This document shows, one piece after another, positions 33,736 through 42,066 of a stretch of DNA of 64,000 nucleotides (the stretch's first letter is position 1; each line of letters begins with the position of its first letter). The stretch lies in the NCBI RefSeq assembly GCF_026420865.1, contig NZ_JAPCWC010000001.1, positions 124,001 through 188,000 of the forward strand, read 5' to 3'. The translations under genes were made by a program, and so were the position numbers. This DNA is from Novosphingobium clariflavum. GTDB taxonomy: Bacteria > Pseudomonadota > Alphaproteobacteria > Sphingomonadales > Sphingomonadaceae. The notes under the pieces were generated by a model, which made no database searches, was not told the DNA's origin, and saw nothing but the letters and a program-made list of their open reading frames with translations.

Positions 33736-35300
33736 GAGGTGGGTTCAAGCGTTACGAGCACGACGTCATTGGTCTGCATCGGCAGTTCCACCGAGGCGAT
33801 GCCGTCCCGGCCAACGGTGATGGTCTTGCCGGTTTCGGCAGCATCGGCCGTTTCCTGGCGCAGGCGATCGAGCTGTGCGGCATCGACGGATTGCGGCATG
33901 CCCATGTCGATATAGAGCGAGAGCGGATCGTTGTGCCGATAACCGGTGCGGTGCGTCTCGAGCCGGTAGCGGCCCGGGGCGAGGTGCTCGAAGCGGATCG
34001 TTACCGGATCGCTCGCCCGCGATGGCTGCAGGCGGGTGTAGAACGGCTTGTTGCTCAGGGTCTGCTCGGGCTGGTGCCAATCCCAGATCACTGCGCTGAC
34101 GGCCTTGCCCTCGCGCGCGGCGAGGGTGAATTCATCGGCCACCGGGATCGTCCGGCCGCGCAGGGCGTGGAGGTACTTGTAGGCGAACCAGGCCGGCTTG
34201 CGGATGCCCTCGCGGTTCATCAGGCCGAAACCGCCATGGAACGGCGTGGGCGGCGGACCGGGTTCCTCGAACAGGTCGGTGTAGGTCCAGTAGCTCATGC
34301 CCTGCACCATGCCGGCGGTCTTTTTCAGTTTGGTGAGGATGTAGGGCGCACTGACATAGCTGTCGTGCACGAAGTCGCGCGGCGTGTAGCTGGTGCTCCA
34401 CTCGGTGAAGTAGAGCGGGATGCCGGGATAGGCGGATGCCTCGATCTGCTCGCGCACGCGCCGCACATCGCCGATGATCGCGTCGGGCGAGGAGGAGAGC
34501 TTGGTGTCCTGCTTGCCCTGCTCGTCCAGGAAGCCGCCCTCGACGCCGTAGGTATGGGTGGCCACGAAGTCGACCGGCAACTTGTGCTCGGCCGCAAAGG
34601 CGAGGAATTCGGGCACCCAGGCCGCCCCGGCGGTTGCCGGGCCGCCGACGCGCAGGCGCGGGTCGATGGCCTTGATGGTCCTTGCCGTATCGGCGTAGAG
34701 GTCAAGATAGGCGTGCTGGTCGGCACCTTCCCAGAACCCGTCGAGATTGGGTTCGTTCCACAGTTCGAAGTACCAGCTGCGCACTTCCTCGGCGCCGTAG
34801 CGCGCGCGCAGATGGGTGACAAAGGCATGGATCAGCTTGCGCCATTCTGCCGGATCGGGGTGCGAGGTATTGCCCTTCCAGTAGAACAGCTGCTGGTCCG
34901 AAGTGCGGATTGCCGCCGGGCTCCAGCCCAGTTCCACGAAAGGTCGGATCTTTTTGGCGAGCAGCGCGTCATACAGCGCGTCGATGCCGCTCCAGTCGTA
35001 GACGATCTGCCCGTTTTCCTTGCGGACGGTACCCAGCACATCGTGGAAGATGTCGTGGAAACGGATGTAGCGGAAGCCGAGTTCGTCGGAGGCGACCTGC
35101 AATTGAGCCTGGCTGTCCGCGCGCCGCAGCGTGCCGGGGAAGTCCGATCCGACCGAGAGATCGTAGAAGCGGTCGACCGGCCCCCCGGCGCGGGCCGCAT
35201 CGATGCGAATGGTGCGGGCCGGGCTATTGTCGGCCGCAAAGGCCGATCCTGTCATCGCGCAGGCGAGGGCAAAGGCGGACAGTGTCCTGGAGGGCTTCAT
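33732..35300 (-). CDS. GH39 beta-xylosidase-type glycosidase
   Basis: A 522-aa periplasmic enzyme with a Sec signal peptide (MKPSRTLSAFALACAMTGSA, cleavage near AFA-AD). The barrel shows acid/base E183 in YFELWNEPNLDGFW and nucleophile E300 in YFTEWSTSY, the clan GH-A pattern of GH39, and a C-terminal beta domain near 420-520. It probably releases xylose from beta-1,4-xylosides. Translation is coupled to GH43 downstream. The 72-bp gap to the upstream halogenase gene contains a hairpin, so co-transcription with that gene may be reduced. Confidence 0.9.
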   Translation of the reverse strand: MKPSRTLSAFALACAMTGSAFAADNSPARTIRIDAARAGGPVDRFYDLSVGSDFPGTLRRADSQAQLQVASDELGFRYIRFHDIFHDVLGTVRKENGQIVYDWSGIDALYDALLAKKIRPFVELGWSPAAIRTSDQQLFYWKGNTSHPDPAEWRKLIHAFVTHLRARYGAEEVRSWYFELWNEPNLDGFWEGADQHAYLDLYADTARTIKAIDPRLRVGGPATAGAAWVPEFLAFAAEHKLPVDFVATHTYGVEGGFLDEQGKQDTKLSSSPDAIIGDVRRVREQIEASAYPGIPLYFTEWSTSYTPRDFVHDSYVSAPYILTKLKKTAGMVQGMSYWTYTDLFEEPGPPPTPFHGGFGLMNREGIRKPAWFAYKYLHALRGRTIPVADEFTLAAREGKAVSAVIWDWHQPEQTLSNKPFYTRLQPSRASDPVTIRFEHLAPGRYRLETHRTGYRHNDPLSLYIDMGMPQSVDAAQLDRLRQETADAAETGKTITVGRDGIASVELPMQTNDVVLVTLEPTS

Positions 35301-35345
35301 GGTGTCTTCTCTCCTGCCGCATTGACGGCGGCATCAACGCGAACG

Positions 35346-35364
35346 CGGATTTGGCGCAAATCCG
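35346..35364 (-). terminator. Small hairpin after halogenase gene
   Basis: CGGATTT-GGCGC-AAATCCG (7-bp stem) lies 9 nt past the halogenase stop on the minus strand. The stem resembles the AAATCCGCC palindromes at 4713 and 18484 but lacks their flanks. There is no T-run. Confidence 0.4.
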
Positions 35365-35372
35365 TTAGAAGA

Positions 35373-36908
35373 TCAGGCGGTTGCTGCGCTTGCGGTGTCG
35401 CTTGCACAGGTGCGGCTGATGAAATGGTCGTGCGCCGGCATTCTTTCCGCTGCTTCGGCAAGCCGGGCACGGCGTTGTTCGAGCATTGTCCGCAATTGCT
35501 CTTCGGGAGGGACCCCGGCCCGCGGATTGTAGCGCTTGGGCCAGGCTTCCTGGCCTATCAGGATCGACGCCCAGCTTGGCTCCTGATGCGATTCCAGTTC
35601 ATAGAGCGGTATCCGCCCGCTTGCATCCCAACACGCTAGCTTGTGCTTGAGCGTTTCGGGAAGTTCTAGACTGGCCGCTTCGCGCCAGAGCGGCTCGTCG
35701 CGGCGCGTGCGGCAATAGTGGGCAAGGATGAAATCGCGAATGCGTTCGTATTCCAGCGTCGTCTGCCGGTTGTATTCCGCAATCAAAGCGGGCTCGGGGC
35801 GTGCGTCCGGGAGCAGTTCGACGATGCGGGCGACGCCTGTCTGGATCAACTGGATGGCCGTTGATTCCAGCGGCTCGAGGAAACCGCTGGCAAGGCCGAT
35901 ACCGATTACGTTGCCTTCCCAGAATCTCTCGCGGTGTCCCGGCGTGAAGCGCAAAATGCGCGGCGCAGCCAGTGGTTCACCGTCGATTCCGTCCAGCAAT
36001 TGCGCGACGGCCTCGTCATCGGAGATAAAGCGGCTGGCAAAGACATGGCCGTTGCCGGTGCGGCTCTGCAGCGGGATACGCCACTGCCACCCCGCACTCT
36101 TGGCGGTGGACCGGGTGAACGGGGTGAGCCGCCCTGCGCGCGTGGAAGGCACTGCCGCCGCACTGTCGCAGGGCAGCCAGTAGCTCCAGTCCTTGAACGG
36201 CACGCCTAGGGTCTTGCCCAGCAACAGTGAGGCAAAGCCGGTACAGTCGATGAAGATGTCACCTTCGACCTTCTGCCCGGTTTCCAGCGCGAGGTGGGTG
36301 AGAAGCCCGCTTTCTCCGTCGCGTCCGACCGCGTGGATGCGGCCTTCGATCCGCGTTACTCCGGCACTCTCTGCCACGCGGCGCAAGTATGCGGCGTAAA
36401 GGGCTGCGTCGAAATGATAGGCGTAGCGGAACTGGGCCGCCTCGCCCTTCATGGCAGCGTTGGGGGCGAAGCGATCGCGACTGGCAGCCGCCCATGGCAT
36501 TGCCCACTCATCCAGCGGGGCGAGCGGTGGGGCGGCGGTGCTGCCATTAAGGCGCAGCCAGTACTGATGGACCGGGAGTCCGGCGATGTCCTCGCCAAAG
36601 TCGCCAAAGCCGTGAAAATGGCGGTTGCCGATGCTACCCCAGTCGACAAACTCGATACCGAGTTTGAACGTCCCGTTGGTGGCGGCAACAAAATCGGGTT
36701 CGTGGATGCCCAGCAGCGCATTGAGCTGTGCGATCAGGGGAACGGTGGCCTCGCCGACGCCGATGATGCCGATCTCTTCGGATTCGACGAGCGTCACCGT
36801 TGCCGACGAAGGCGCCAGAAAACGGGCGAGTACGGCAGCGGCGATCCACCCTGCGGTGCCGCCTCCGGCGACGACGTAACGAATGGCGGGTCTGTGTGCG
36901 TCGTCCAT
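35373..36908 (-). CDS. Flavin-dependent tryptophan-halogenase-family protein
   Basis: A 511-aa cytoplasmic flavoprotein of the PrnA/RebH family. It has the FAD motif VVAGGGTAGW (12-21), VGEATVP (51-57), the candidate catalytic lysine K82 in TFKLGIEFVDW (matching K79 of PrnA), the halogenase signature WQWRIP (274-279) and candidate E345 in SGFLEPLEST (matching E346). The enzyme should use FADH2, O2 and halide to form HOX and an aromatic halide. The substrate is unknown; relatives beside TonB-dependent receptors prefer bromide and indole-like substrates in vitro. It sits between the receptor and GH39/GH43 genes, same strand. ATG 36908 chosen over an upstream start at 36947. Confidence 0.9.
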   Translation of the reverse strand: MDDAHRPAIRYVVAGGGTAGWIAAAVLARFLAPSSATVTLVESEEIGIIGVGEATVPLIAQLNALLGIHEPDFVAATNGTFKLGIEFVDWGSIGNRHFHGFGDFGEDIAGLPVHQYWLRLNGSTAAPPLAPLDEWAMPWAAASRDRFAPNAAMKGEAAQFRYAYHFDAALYAAYLRRVAESAGVTRIEGRIHAVGRDGESGLLTHLALETGQKVEGDIFIDCTGFASLLLGKTLGVPFKDWSYWLPCDSAAAVPSTRAGRLTPFTRSTAKSAGWQWRIPLQSRTGNGHVFASRFISDDEAVAQLLDGIDGEPLAAPRILRFTPGHRERFWEGNVIGIGLASGFLEPLESTAIQLIQTGVARIVELLPDARPEPALIAEYNRQTTLEYERIRDFILAHYCRTRRDEPLWREAASLELPETLKHKLACWDASGRIPLYELESHQEPSWASILIGQEAWPKRYNPRAGVPPEEQLRTMLEQRRARLAEAAERMPAHDHFISRTCASDTASAATA

Positions 36909-36953
36909 GGCAGTCCCCGGTATGGCTTGCGAACAGGCCGGTCGCAATGGAAT

Positions 36954-36984
36954 GGCACCCGATCCGATGGACGGACCGGGTGCC
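36954..36984 (-). terminator. Hairpin after TonB-dependent receptor gene
   Basis: GGCACCCG-A-TCCG / CGGA-C-CGGGTGCC forms a 12-bp stem with one A-C mismatch and loop ATGGA, 16 nt past the receptor stop. It probably attenuates read-through into the halogenase gene, giving more receptor than enzyme. Confidence 0.6.
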
Positions 36985-37000
36985 TTGGAAGAGACTGCGA

Positions 37001-40000
37001 TCAGAAGACGGTGCGGACAACCATTGCAACGCGGCGGTCGGTCGCAGTCCAGCTGTAGATCGGCTTCAGGCTGGGATCGCCGACGCGCAGACGGGTACGG
37101 GTTGCCAGCAGGTTGGTGGCCTGCACGCCGACCTTGAAGTGATCGTCGACCGACACCAGGAACGAACCGTCAAGCTGGCCGTAGCTGTCCGACCACACCG
37201 GATAGTTGATGTTCGCGGCCGAAGTGGTCAGCAGGTAGCTCGAACGCCAGTTGTAGGCGATGCGGGCCGAGATGCCGTACTTTTCGTAGATGCCGGCCAC
37301 GTTGTACGACCACTTCGAAAGACCCTCGAGCGGCAGTTCCAGGCCCGCGTTGGTGGTCTGGTTGTTGTCGAAGACGTTGACGGCCGTGTTCTTGCCGCCG
37401 CTCGATTCGACGTAAGTGATGTTGCCGCTGAAGCCCAGGCCAGAAAGGGCGCCGGGAAGCATGTCGAAGAACTGGGTATAGGCCAGTTCACCACCCTTGA
37501 TTGTGCCATGCGACCCGTTGGTCTGCTGGGTCACGTCGAACACCTGCTGCACGCCGCTGTTGCTGGTGTAAGTCTGCTGAACCAGGCCCGAGAAGATGTA
37601 GTCCTTGATGTCCTTGTAGAACAGACCCAGCGTCAGGCTGTTCGAACGGCCGTAGTAGTATTCGAACGAGAGGTCGAGGTTCAGCGCCTTGGTCGGCTTC
37701 AGGTTCGGGTTGCCCGCCGTTCCGGTGAAGCCAGTGGTGCGCCCGTCCACGCCGGTGCCGTTGGCAACGCCGGTGGAGTCAAACGAGAACGACAGTGCAG
37801 TATACGGATTCAGCTGCGAGAAGCTGGGGCGAGCGACCGACTTCGAGGCGGCAAAACGGATCTGGAAGTCGTTGCTTGCCATGTAGCGGAAGTTGAAGCT
37901 GGGAAGAATGTCAGTGTAGCTGCTGCTGCCGCTGGTGTCCTCTGCGCTCACGCCGCTGGTGGCGAACGCCAAGGCCGTGTTGAAGTTCGTGCAGTCAACG
38001 ACGCTGCTGTCGCAGCTGGTGCTGATCGTGCCGACACTTGCGGCCGAACCGCGAGCGGACATCTTGGTGCGCACGACGCGCACGCCGATGTTGCCGTCGA
38101 AACGACCGATGCCGCTTTCCTCCAGGCCGAAGTTGGCCGTGACGTAGCCGGCCAGCGTCTTCTGGGTCTGGTCGTTGATGCCGCCGCCGCCGGTCGTGGT
38201 CGAGAAGTCGTCGCTCAGCGGCGACCAGCCCCAACCGTTCGATTCGGTTGCCTTCAGGTAATCGTAGGCATGCGCCGTGCCCTGGGTGACCAGCGAAGCC
38301 GAGGGGAACCACAGGCCCGAAGTCGGGTTGGCCGTCGCCCCGCGGAAGAAGTTGTTGAACTTCACCAGCGAAGACTGGTTCGGCAGGTCGGCGATCTGGG
38401 TACCGCCCGGATAACCGGTCTGGTCAAGGTAGACTTCCTTGCCTTCCATCCAGCCGTACTGGGCCGAGAGGGCGCTCCAGTTGTAGCCGGTCTGGCGGGT
38501 GATCGCATGCTGATCGGTCCAGCGGGCGCCGGCCTTGATCGACTTCAGGAAGCCGCCGTCGTTGAACTTGTATTCAACGTCGCCGCGCCATGCCCATTCG
38601 TCCGCTTCGTTGTCTTCGAGGTGGTCCATTGCCGCAGCCCACCAGTTGACGCTCTTGTTGGTGAAGCTCTGCGAGGAATCGGTGGGCGTGATGCTCAGCT
38701 GCGGTGTGTTGCCCGTAAAGTCGAAGTCGAAGGTGGCAGGGACGCTGACGCCGGTGAAGGCGGTCATCGAATAGACCTTGGCAGTCGACTTCACGTACTG
38801 GACGTCGGTCGAGAAGTTCCAGTGATCGTCGGGCTGCCATTCAGCCTTGAACGAATAGTCCTGGGTCTTTTTGGTCTGGCTGCCCGCACGGGTATCCATG
38901 TTCAGGTTGCGGTTGGTCGCAACCCCCGACGTCAGCTCACCAGCCGAACCGTAGGTATAGGTCGGGTTGTAGGTTTCCGGCTGCGACCAGTCGCCCATGG
39001 CGTATTCAATATCGTGCGGAGTTGCCTTGGAGATCAGCGCTTCGCCGGTCAACGTCAGGTTGCTGGCCGGGCGCCACTGCAGCGACCCGTCGAAAGCCGT
39101 ACGCTTCTGCGACCAGTCGATGCGGCGATAGCCCATCGAATTGGGGATGTAGACCGTGTCGCCAGCGGCTAGCGTGCCATTGGAGGCGGCAGCATCGGCC
39201 GCCGATACCGTGGTCGGTACATAACGGCCGGTCGAGATTGAATCGGTGCGGTTGCCGATGTTGCTGATCGAATACGAAACCAGCACGCCGATCTCGCCCA
39301 GCGGCGTATCCCAGCGGTTGCTGAGCAGGCCGCTGCCCGACATGAAGCTCTTCTTGCGGAGGTCGGCGTAGTTGATGTCGCCCGAGAACGCGCCGACGAA
39401 GCCGGGAGCATCGAACGGCTTGCGCGTGCGCAGGTTGATGGTGCCGCCGATGCCGCCTTCGATCATGTCGGCCGAGGGGTTCTTGTAGACGTCAACGCCG
39501 GAAAGAAGGTCGGCCGAGATATCTTCGAAGGACAGGGCGCGGCCGTTTGCGGCCGAGAAGGCGTCGCGGCCGTTGAGTTCCGAGCGCACGAAAGAAAGGC
39601 CGCGAATGAACACGCCGCCGCCTTCGCCGGAAAGGCGGGCCGGGTCGCGATTGTCGCTGGTGCGCTGCAGCGTCACGCCGGGCACGCGCTGAAGGGCTTC
39701 GGAAACCGAACGGTCGGGCAGGGCGCCGATGTCCTGAGCGGTGATCGAATCGACGACGACCTGCGCGTCACGCTTGCGGGCACGGGCGCCTTGTAGCGAA
39801 GCGCGGATGCCGGAAACGACGATCGCCTGCTCGGTTTCAACCTGATCGGTGACGGCTGACTGCTGGTCGGCGGGTGTGGCGTCCTGTGCCCAGCTGGCGG
39901 TCGGCACTGCACATGCGATCAGCGCAGTTGCGGAAACGCCCAGGCCCAGCGCGCTGCGGCGATCAAGAGTCGCGAAGCCGCGACGAATCTGTGTGAAAAA

Positions 40001-40006
40001 CGCCAT
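37001..40006 (-). CDS. TonB-dependent receptor, probably for xyloglucan oligosaccharides
   Basis: A 1001-aa outer-membrane transporter. A signal peptide (TALIACAVPTASWA-QDA) is followed by a TonB-box-like IVVSGIRASL, the plug domain (QDIGALPDRSVSEALQRVPG, then VFIRGLSF and GGIGGTINLRTRKP) and a long beta-barrel ending in Phe (VAMVVRTVF), as is usual for barrel recognition. It belongs to the large family that takes up oligosaccharides in sphingomonads, Caulobacter and Xanthomonas. The substrate is inferred from neighbouring xyloglucan enzymes. Start ATG 40006 with GAGGGG 8-9 nt upstream. A LacI-type palindrome lies 45 nt upstream at 40051-40066. Confidence 0.94.
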   Translation of the reverse strand: MAFFTQIRRGFATLDRRSALGLGVSATALIACAVPTASWAQDATPADQQSAVTDQVETEQAIVVSGIRASLQGARARKRDAQVVVDSITAQDIGALPDRSVSEALQRVPGVTLQRTSDNRDPARLSGEGGGVFIRGLSFVRSELNGRDAFSAANGRALSFEDISADLLSGVDVYKNPSADMIEGGIGGTINLRTRKPFDAPGFVGAFSGDINYADLRKKSFMSGSGLLSNRWDTPLGEIGVLVSYSISNIGNRTDSISTGRYVPTTVSAADAAASNGTLAAGDTVYIPNSMGYRRIDWSQKRTAFDGSLQWRPASNLTLTGEALISKATPHDIEYAMGDWSQPETYNPTYTYGSAGELTSGVATNRNLNMDTRAGSQTKKTQDYSFKAEWQPDDHWNFSTDVQYVKSTAKVYSMTAFTGVSVPATFDFDFTGNTPQLSITPTDSSQSFTNKSVNWWAAAMDHLEDNEADEWAWRGDVEYKFNDGGFLKSIKAGARWTDQHAITRQTGYNWSALSAQYGWMEGKEVYLDQTGYPGGTQIADLPNQSSLVKFNNFFRGATANPTSGLWFPSASLVTQGTAHAYDYLKATESNGWGWSPLSDDFSTTTGGGGINDQTQKTLAGYVTANFGLEESGIGRFDGNIGVRVVRTKMSARGSAASVGTISTSCDSSVVDCTNFNTALAFATSGVSAEDTSGSSSYTDILPSFNFRYMASNDFQIRFAASKSVARPSFSQLNPYTALSFSFDSTGVANGTGVDGRTTGFTGTAGNPNLKPTKALNLDLSFEYYYGRSNSLTLGLFYKDIKDYIFSGLVQQTYTSNSGVQQVFDVTQQTNGSHGTIKGGELAYTQFFDMLPGALSGLGFSGNITYVESSGGKNTAVNVFDNNQTTNAGLELPLEGLSKWSYNVAGIYEKYGISARIAYNWRSSYLLTTSAANINYPVWSDSYGQLDGSFLVSVDDHFKVGVQATNLLATRTRLRVGDPSLKPIYSWTATDRRVAMVVRTVF

Positions 40007-40050
40007 AACTGTGTCCCCTCCGGTCCCACGTGATATTGCGCTGCAGCATT

Positions 40051-40066
40051 GTGATAGCGCTATCAC
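40051..40066. promoter_or_regulatory. LacI-type operator upstream of TonB-dependent receptor
   Basis: GTGATAGCGCTATCAC is a perfect 16-bp palindrome with the central GCGC/CG typical of LacI-family sites, 45 nt before the receptor ATG. A weaker second candidate, TGATATTGCGCTGCAGCA, lies at 40031-40048. The likely binder is the LacI-family protein encoded at 44634. Confidence 0.75.
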
Positions 40067-40254
40067 TTCGTATTACATCTAGCTTTACGGCGATTCTTTG
40101 ACAGATTGGCCGTCGCTATGAGCATGGCCACTACCATCGGCGTAATAATGGCGCAACATGCGATTTGTTGACCGCTAACATCTTGCGGCAAACTGTGTCG
40201 ATTTTGCTTCACTGCGTCGGTTGAACGCCCGCCATGTTGCGGCGGGCGTTGCCG

Positions 40255-41055
40255 TCACTTGCGGCTAAGTGTCCGTTCGATCGCGGCTTTTGCGATGGGC
40301 GCCATCCGGGCGTAACCTTCGGCCAAGGGGTGGACGCCGTCCTTCGTGAAGCGCTGATCCATCAGGCCCTGCTTGTCCGCCAGCGCCGAATAGTAGTCGG
40401 CAAAGGCGTAGCCGCGCGCCTTTGCCAGCGCCTGAAGCCGCGTGTTGATGCGGCGCAGTTCATCCGGTTTGCGTTCGCGGATGACGTAGTCCGCCGTGGG
40501 CGTGTTGGTGACCGGCAGGATCGAGCACAGCACCACGCGGATGCCATGGCGATCGGCGATGTCGGCCATGGCTTCGATATTGGCGACGATGCCGTCTTCG
40601 CTCTCCATCTGGAGGAAGCCCGAAACGTCGTTGACGCCGCCCAGGATCACCACTGCGCGGGGCTGCAGGGCCACGACGTCCTGTTGGAAGCGCACCAGCA
40701 TCTGCGCGGTGACCTGGGCGCCGATGCCGCGGTTCACGTAAGCCTTGCCGGGGAAGTACCGGCTGAGGTCCCACATGTCGGTGATCGAATCGCCCAGGAA
40801 AACGACACGATCGTCCCCCTTGGTCGCGGGCTTCAATGCGGCATTGGCGGGTGCGTAGAGATAGCGTTCGCCGAAGTCCTGCATCATCGAGGGCACCAGC
40901 TTTTCGCGGAACGGACCTGCCCACGGCCCCCAGTCGCGCGTGTCGGTAACGGTGCGGCGTTCGGGGCTGGACTGGTAATGTTGCGGTTCGCCCGCAGCGA
41001 TCAACAGGGCGGCAGCGGGCAGCAGCAGAGCGAGAGGTGCCTTCGGGGCCTTCAC
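40255..41055 (-). CDS. SGNH/GDSL hydrolase, probable carbohydrate acetylesterase
   Basis: A 266-aa exported enzyme (signal MKAPKAPLALLLPAAALLIA). SGNH blocks: S90 in VVFLGDSITDMW, G110 in VNRGIGAQ, N142 in ILGGVND, and D239/H242 in KDGVHPLAEG. Relatives remove acetyl groups from plant polysaccharides, fitting deacetylation of xyloglucan galactose or other substituted residues; substrate is inferred from context. The ATG overlaps the stop of the upstream esterase gene. It is last in the GH3-esterase-SGNH operon. The 248-bp gap to the receptor start holds the LacI operator and no gene. Confidence 0.88.
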   Translation of the reverse strand: MKAPKAPLALLLPAAALLIAAGEPQHYQSSPERRTVTDTRDWGPWAGPFREKLVPSMMQDFGERYLYAPANAALKPATKGDDRVVFLGDSITDMWDLSRYFPGKAYVNRGIGAQVTAQMLVRFQQDVVALQPRAVVILGGVNDVSGFLQMESEDGIVANIEAMADIADRHGIRVVLCSILPVTNTPTADYVIRERKPDELRRINTRLQALAKARGYAFADYYSALADKQGLMDQRFTKDGVHPLAEGYARMAPIAKAAIERTLSRK

Positions 41056-42053
41056 GTGGTGAAGATCCCGTGGCGCTTGCCGTAGGCGTGGAACAGGTCC
41101 GGCCAGGCGTGGGCGGGGGTATCGTTGCCGAGACGGGCGCCAAAGCCATGCCCGCCCTTGTCGAAGCCGTGGAACTCGACCGGGCGCTGCTTGGCAAGCA
41201 TGGCGGTGTACATCGCCAGGCTGTTGCCGATCGGCACGAGGCCGTCGTCGCTGGATGCGGTGAGGAAGACCGGCGGGGTGTCCGCGGTCACCCGGTTTTC
41301 GACCGAACCGGCCTGGCGGAGGGCTTCGCTTGCGTTCTGGCCCAGTAGATTGTCGCGTGAGCCGCCGTGCGTGAAGGGCTGCGAGAGGCTGACCACCGGA
41401 TAGATCAGGCCGGCAAGGTCAGGGCGGGCCGAAAGCGTGTCTGCCTTGTCGACAGGCGCGTAGACTTGCTCGTCGAACCGGGTGGCGATCGACCCGGCAA
41501 GATGGCCGCCGGCGGAAAACCCGAGCACGGCCACGCGCTTGGGGTCGATGCCGAATTCGGCGGCACGCGAGCGCACGAGCCGCACCGCGCGCTGGGCGTC
41601 CTGCAGCGGCACGGTCTCGCGGTTCGCCCAGCCCTCGCCGGGCAGGCGGTAGGAGAGGATGAAGCAGGTGACGCCGCGGGCGGTAAGCCAGCGGGCCTGT
41701 TCCTCGCCCTCGTTGTCCCAGGCGAGGAAGCCGTATCCTCCCCCCGGCAAGAGGATCGCCGCCGAACCGTCGCGATAGGCGGGCTGGCGCACCTCGAGGC
41801 TGGGGGCGGCGATGCCGGTGAGCCAGCGGTCGTCCCAGGCGGCGTCCTTGCTCTGCTGCTGAACCTTGCGGACAGGCAGCTTGGCCGGTGCGCCGGGGGC
41901 CTTGCCGGGCCAGAGCGGAAGCGAGGGGCCGGAATAGCCGATGGCGGTCGGCCCGGCCATGGCCTTGCCGGAGGTCATCGCCGCCGCCATGCCGGCAGCG
42001 GCCATTCCGCCGAGAAGGGCGCGGCGCGAAGTTGAGGGCTTGTTGTTCACGAC
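41052..42053 (-). CDS. Alpha/beta-hydrolase esterase, acetyl-xylan-esterase-like
   Basis: About 333 aa with a twin-arginine signal (STSRRALLGGMAAAGMAAAM) at residues 6-25. The fold has the oxyanion segment LLPGGGYGFLAW (101-111), nucleophile S179 in GFSAGG, Asp in SSDDGLVP and His in KGGHGFG. Proteins of this type are annotated as acetyl esterases or pectin acetylesterase-like, and the neighbouring SGNH esterase suggests joint deacetylation of xyloglucan. Start: GTG 42053, 14 nt after the GH3 stop, with AAGGAAG about 8 nt upstream; a longer start at 42086 would run back into GH3. Confidence 0.85.
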   Translation of the reverse strand, partial: VVNNKPSTSRRALLGGMAAAGMAAAMTSGKAMAGPTAIGYSGPSLPLWPGKAPGAPAKLPVRKVQQQSKDAAWDDRWLTGIAAPSLEVRQPAYRDGSAAILLPGGGYGFLAWDNEGEEQARWLTARGVTCFILSYRLPGEGWANRETVPLQDAQRAVRLVRSRAAEFGIDPKRVAVLGFSAGGHLAGSIATRFDEQVYAPVDKADTLSARPDLAGLIYPVVSLSQPFTHGGSRDNLLGQNASEALRQAGSVENRVTADTPPVFLTASSDDGLVPIGNSLAMYTAMLAKQRPVEFHGFDKGGHGFGARLGNDTPAHAWPDLFHAYGKRHGIFTT

Positions 42054-42066
42054 GAGGCTTCCTTGA

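Noticed and set aside
36800-39172. 790-codon open frame on the plus strand opposite the TonB-dependent receptor
   Set aside because: Val/Ala/Arg/Gly-rich shadow; the minus-strand receptor has signal peptide, plug and barrel features.
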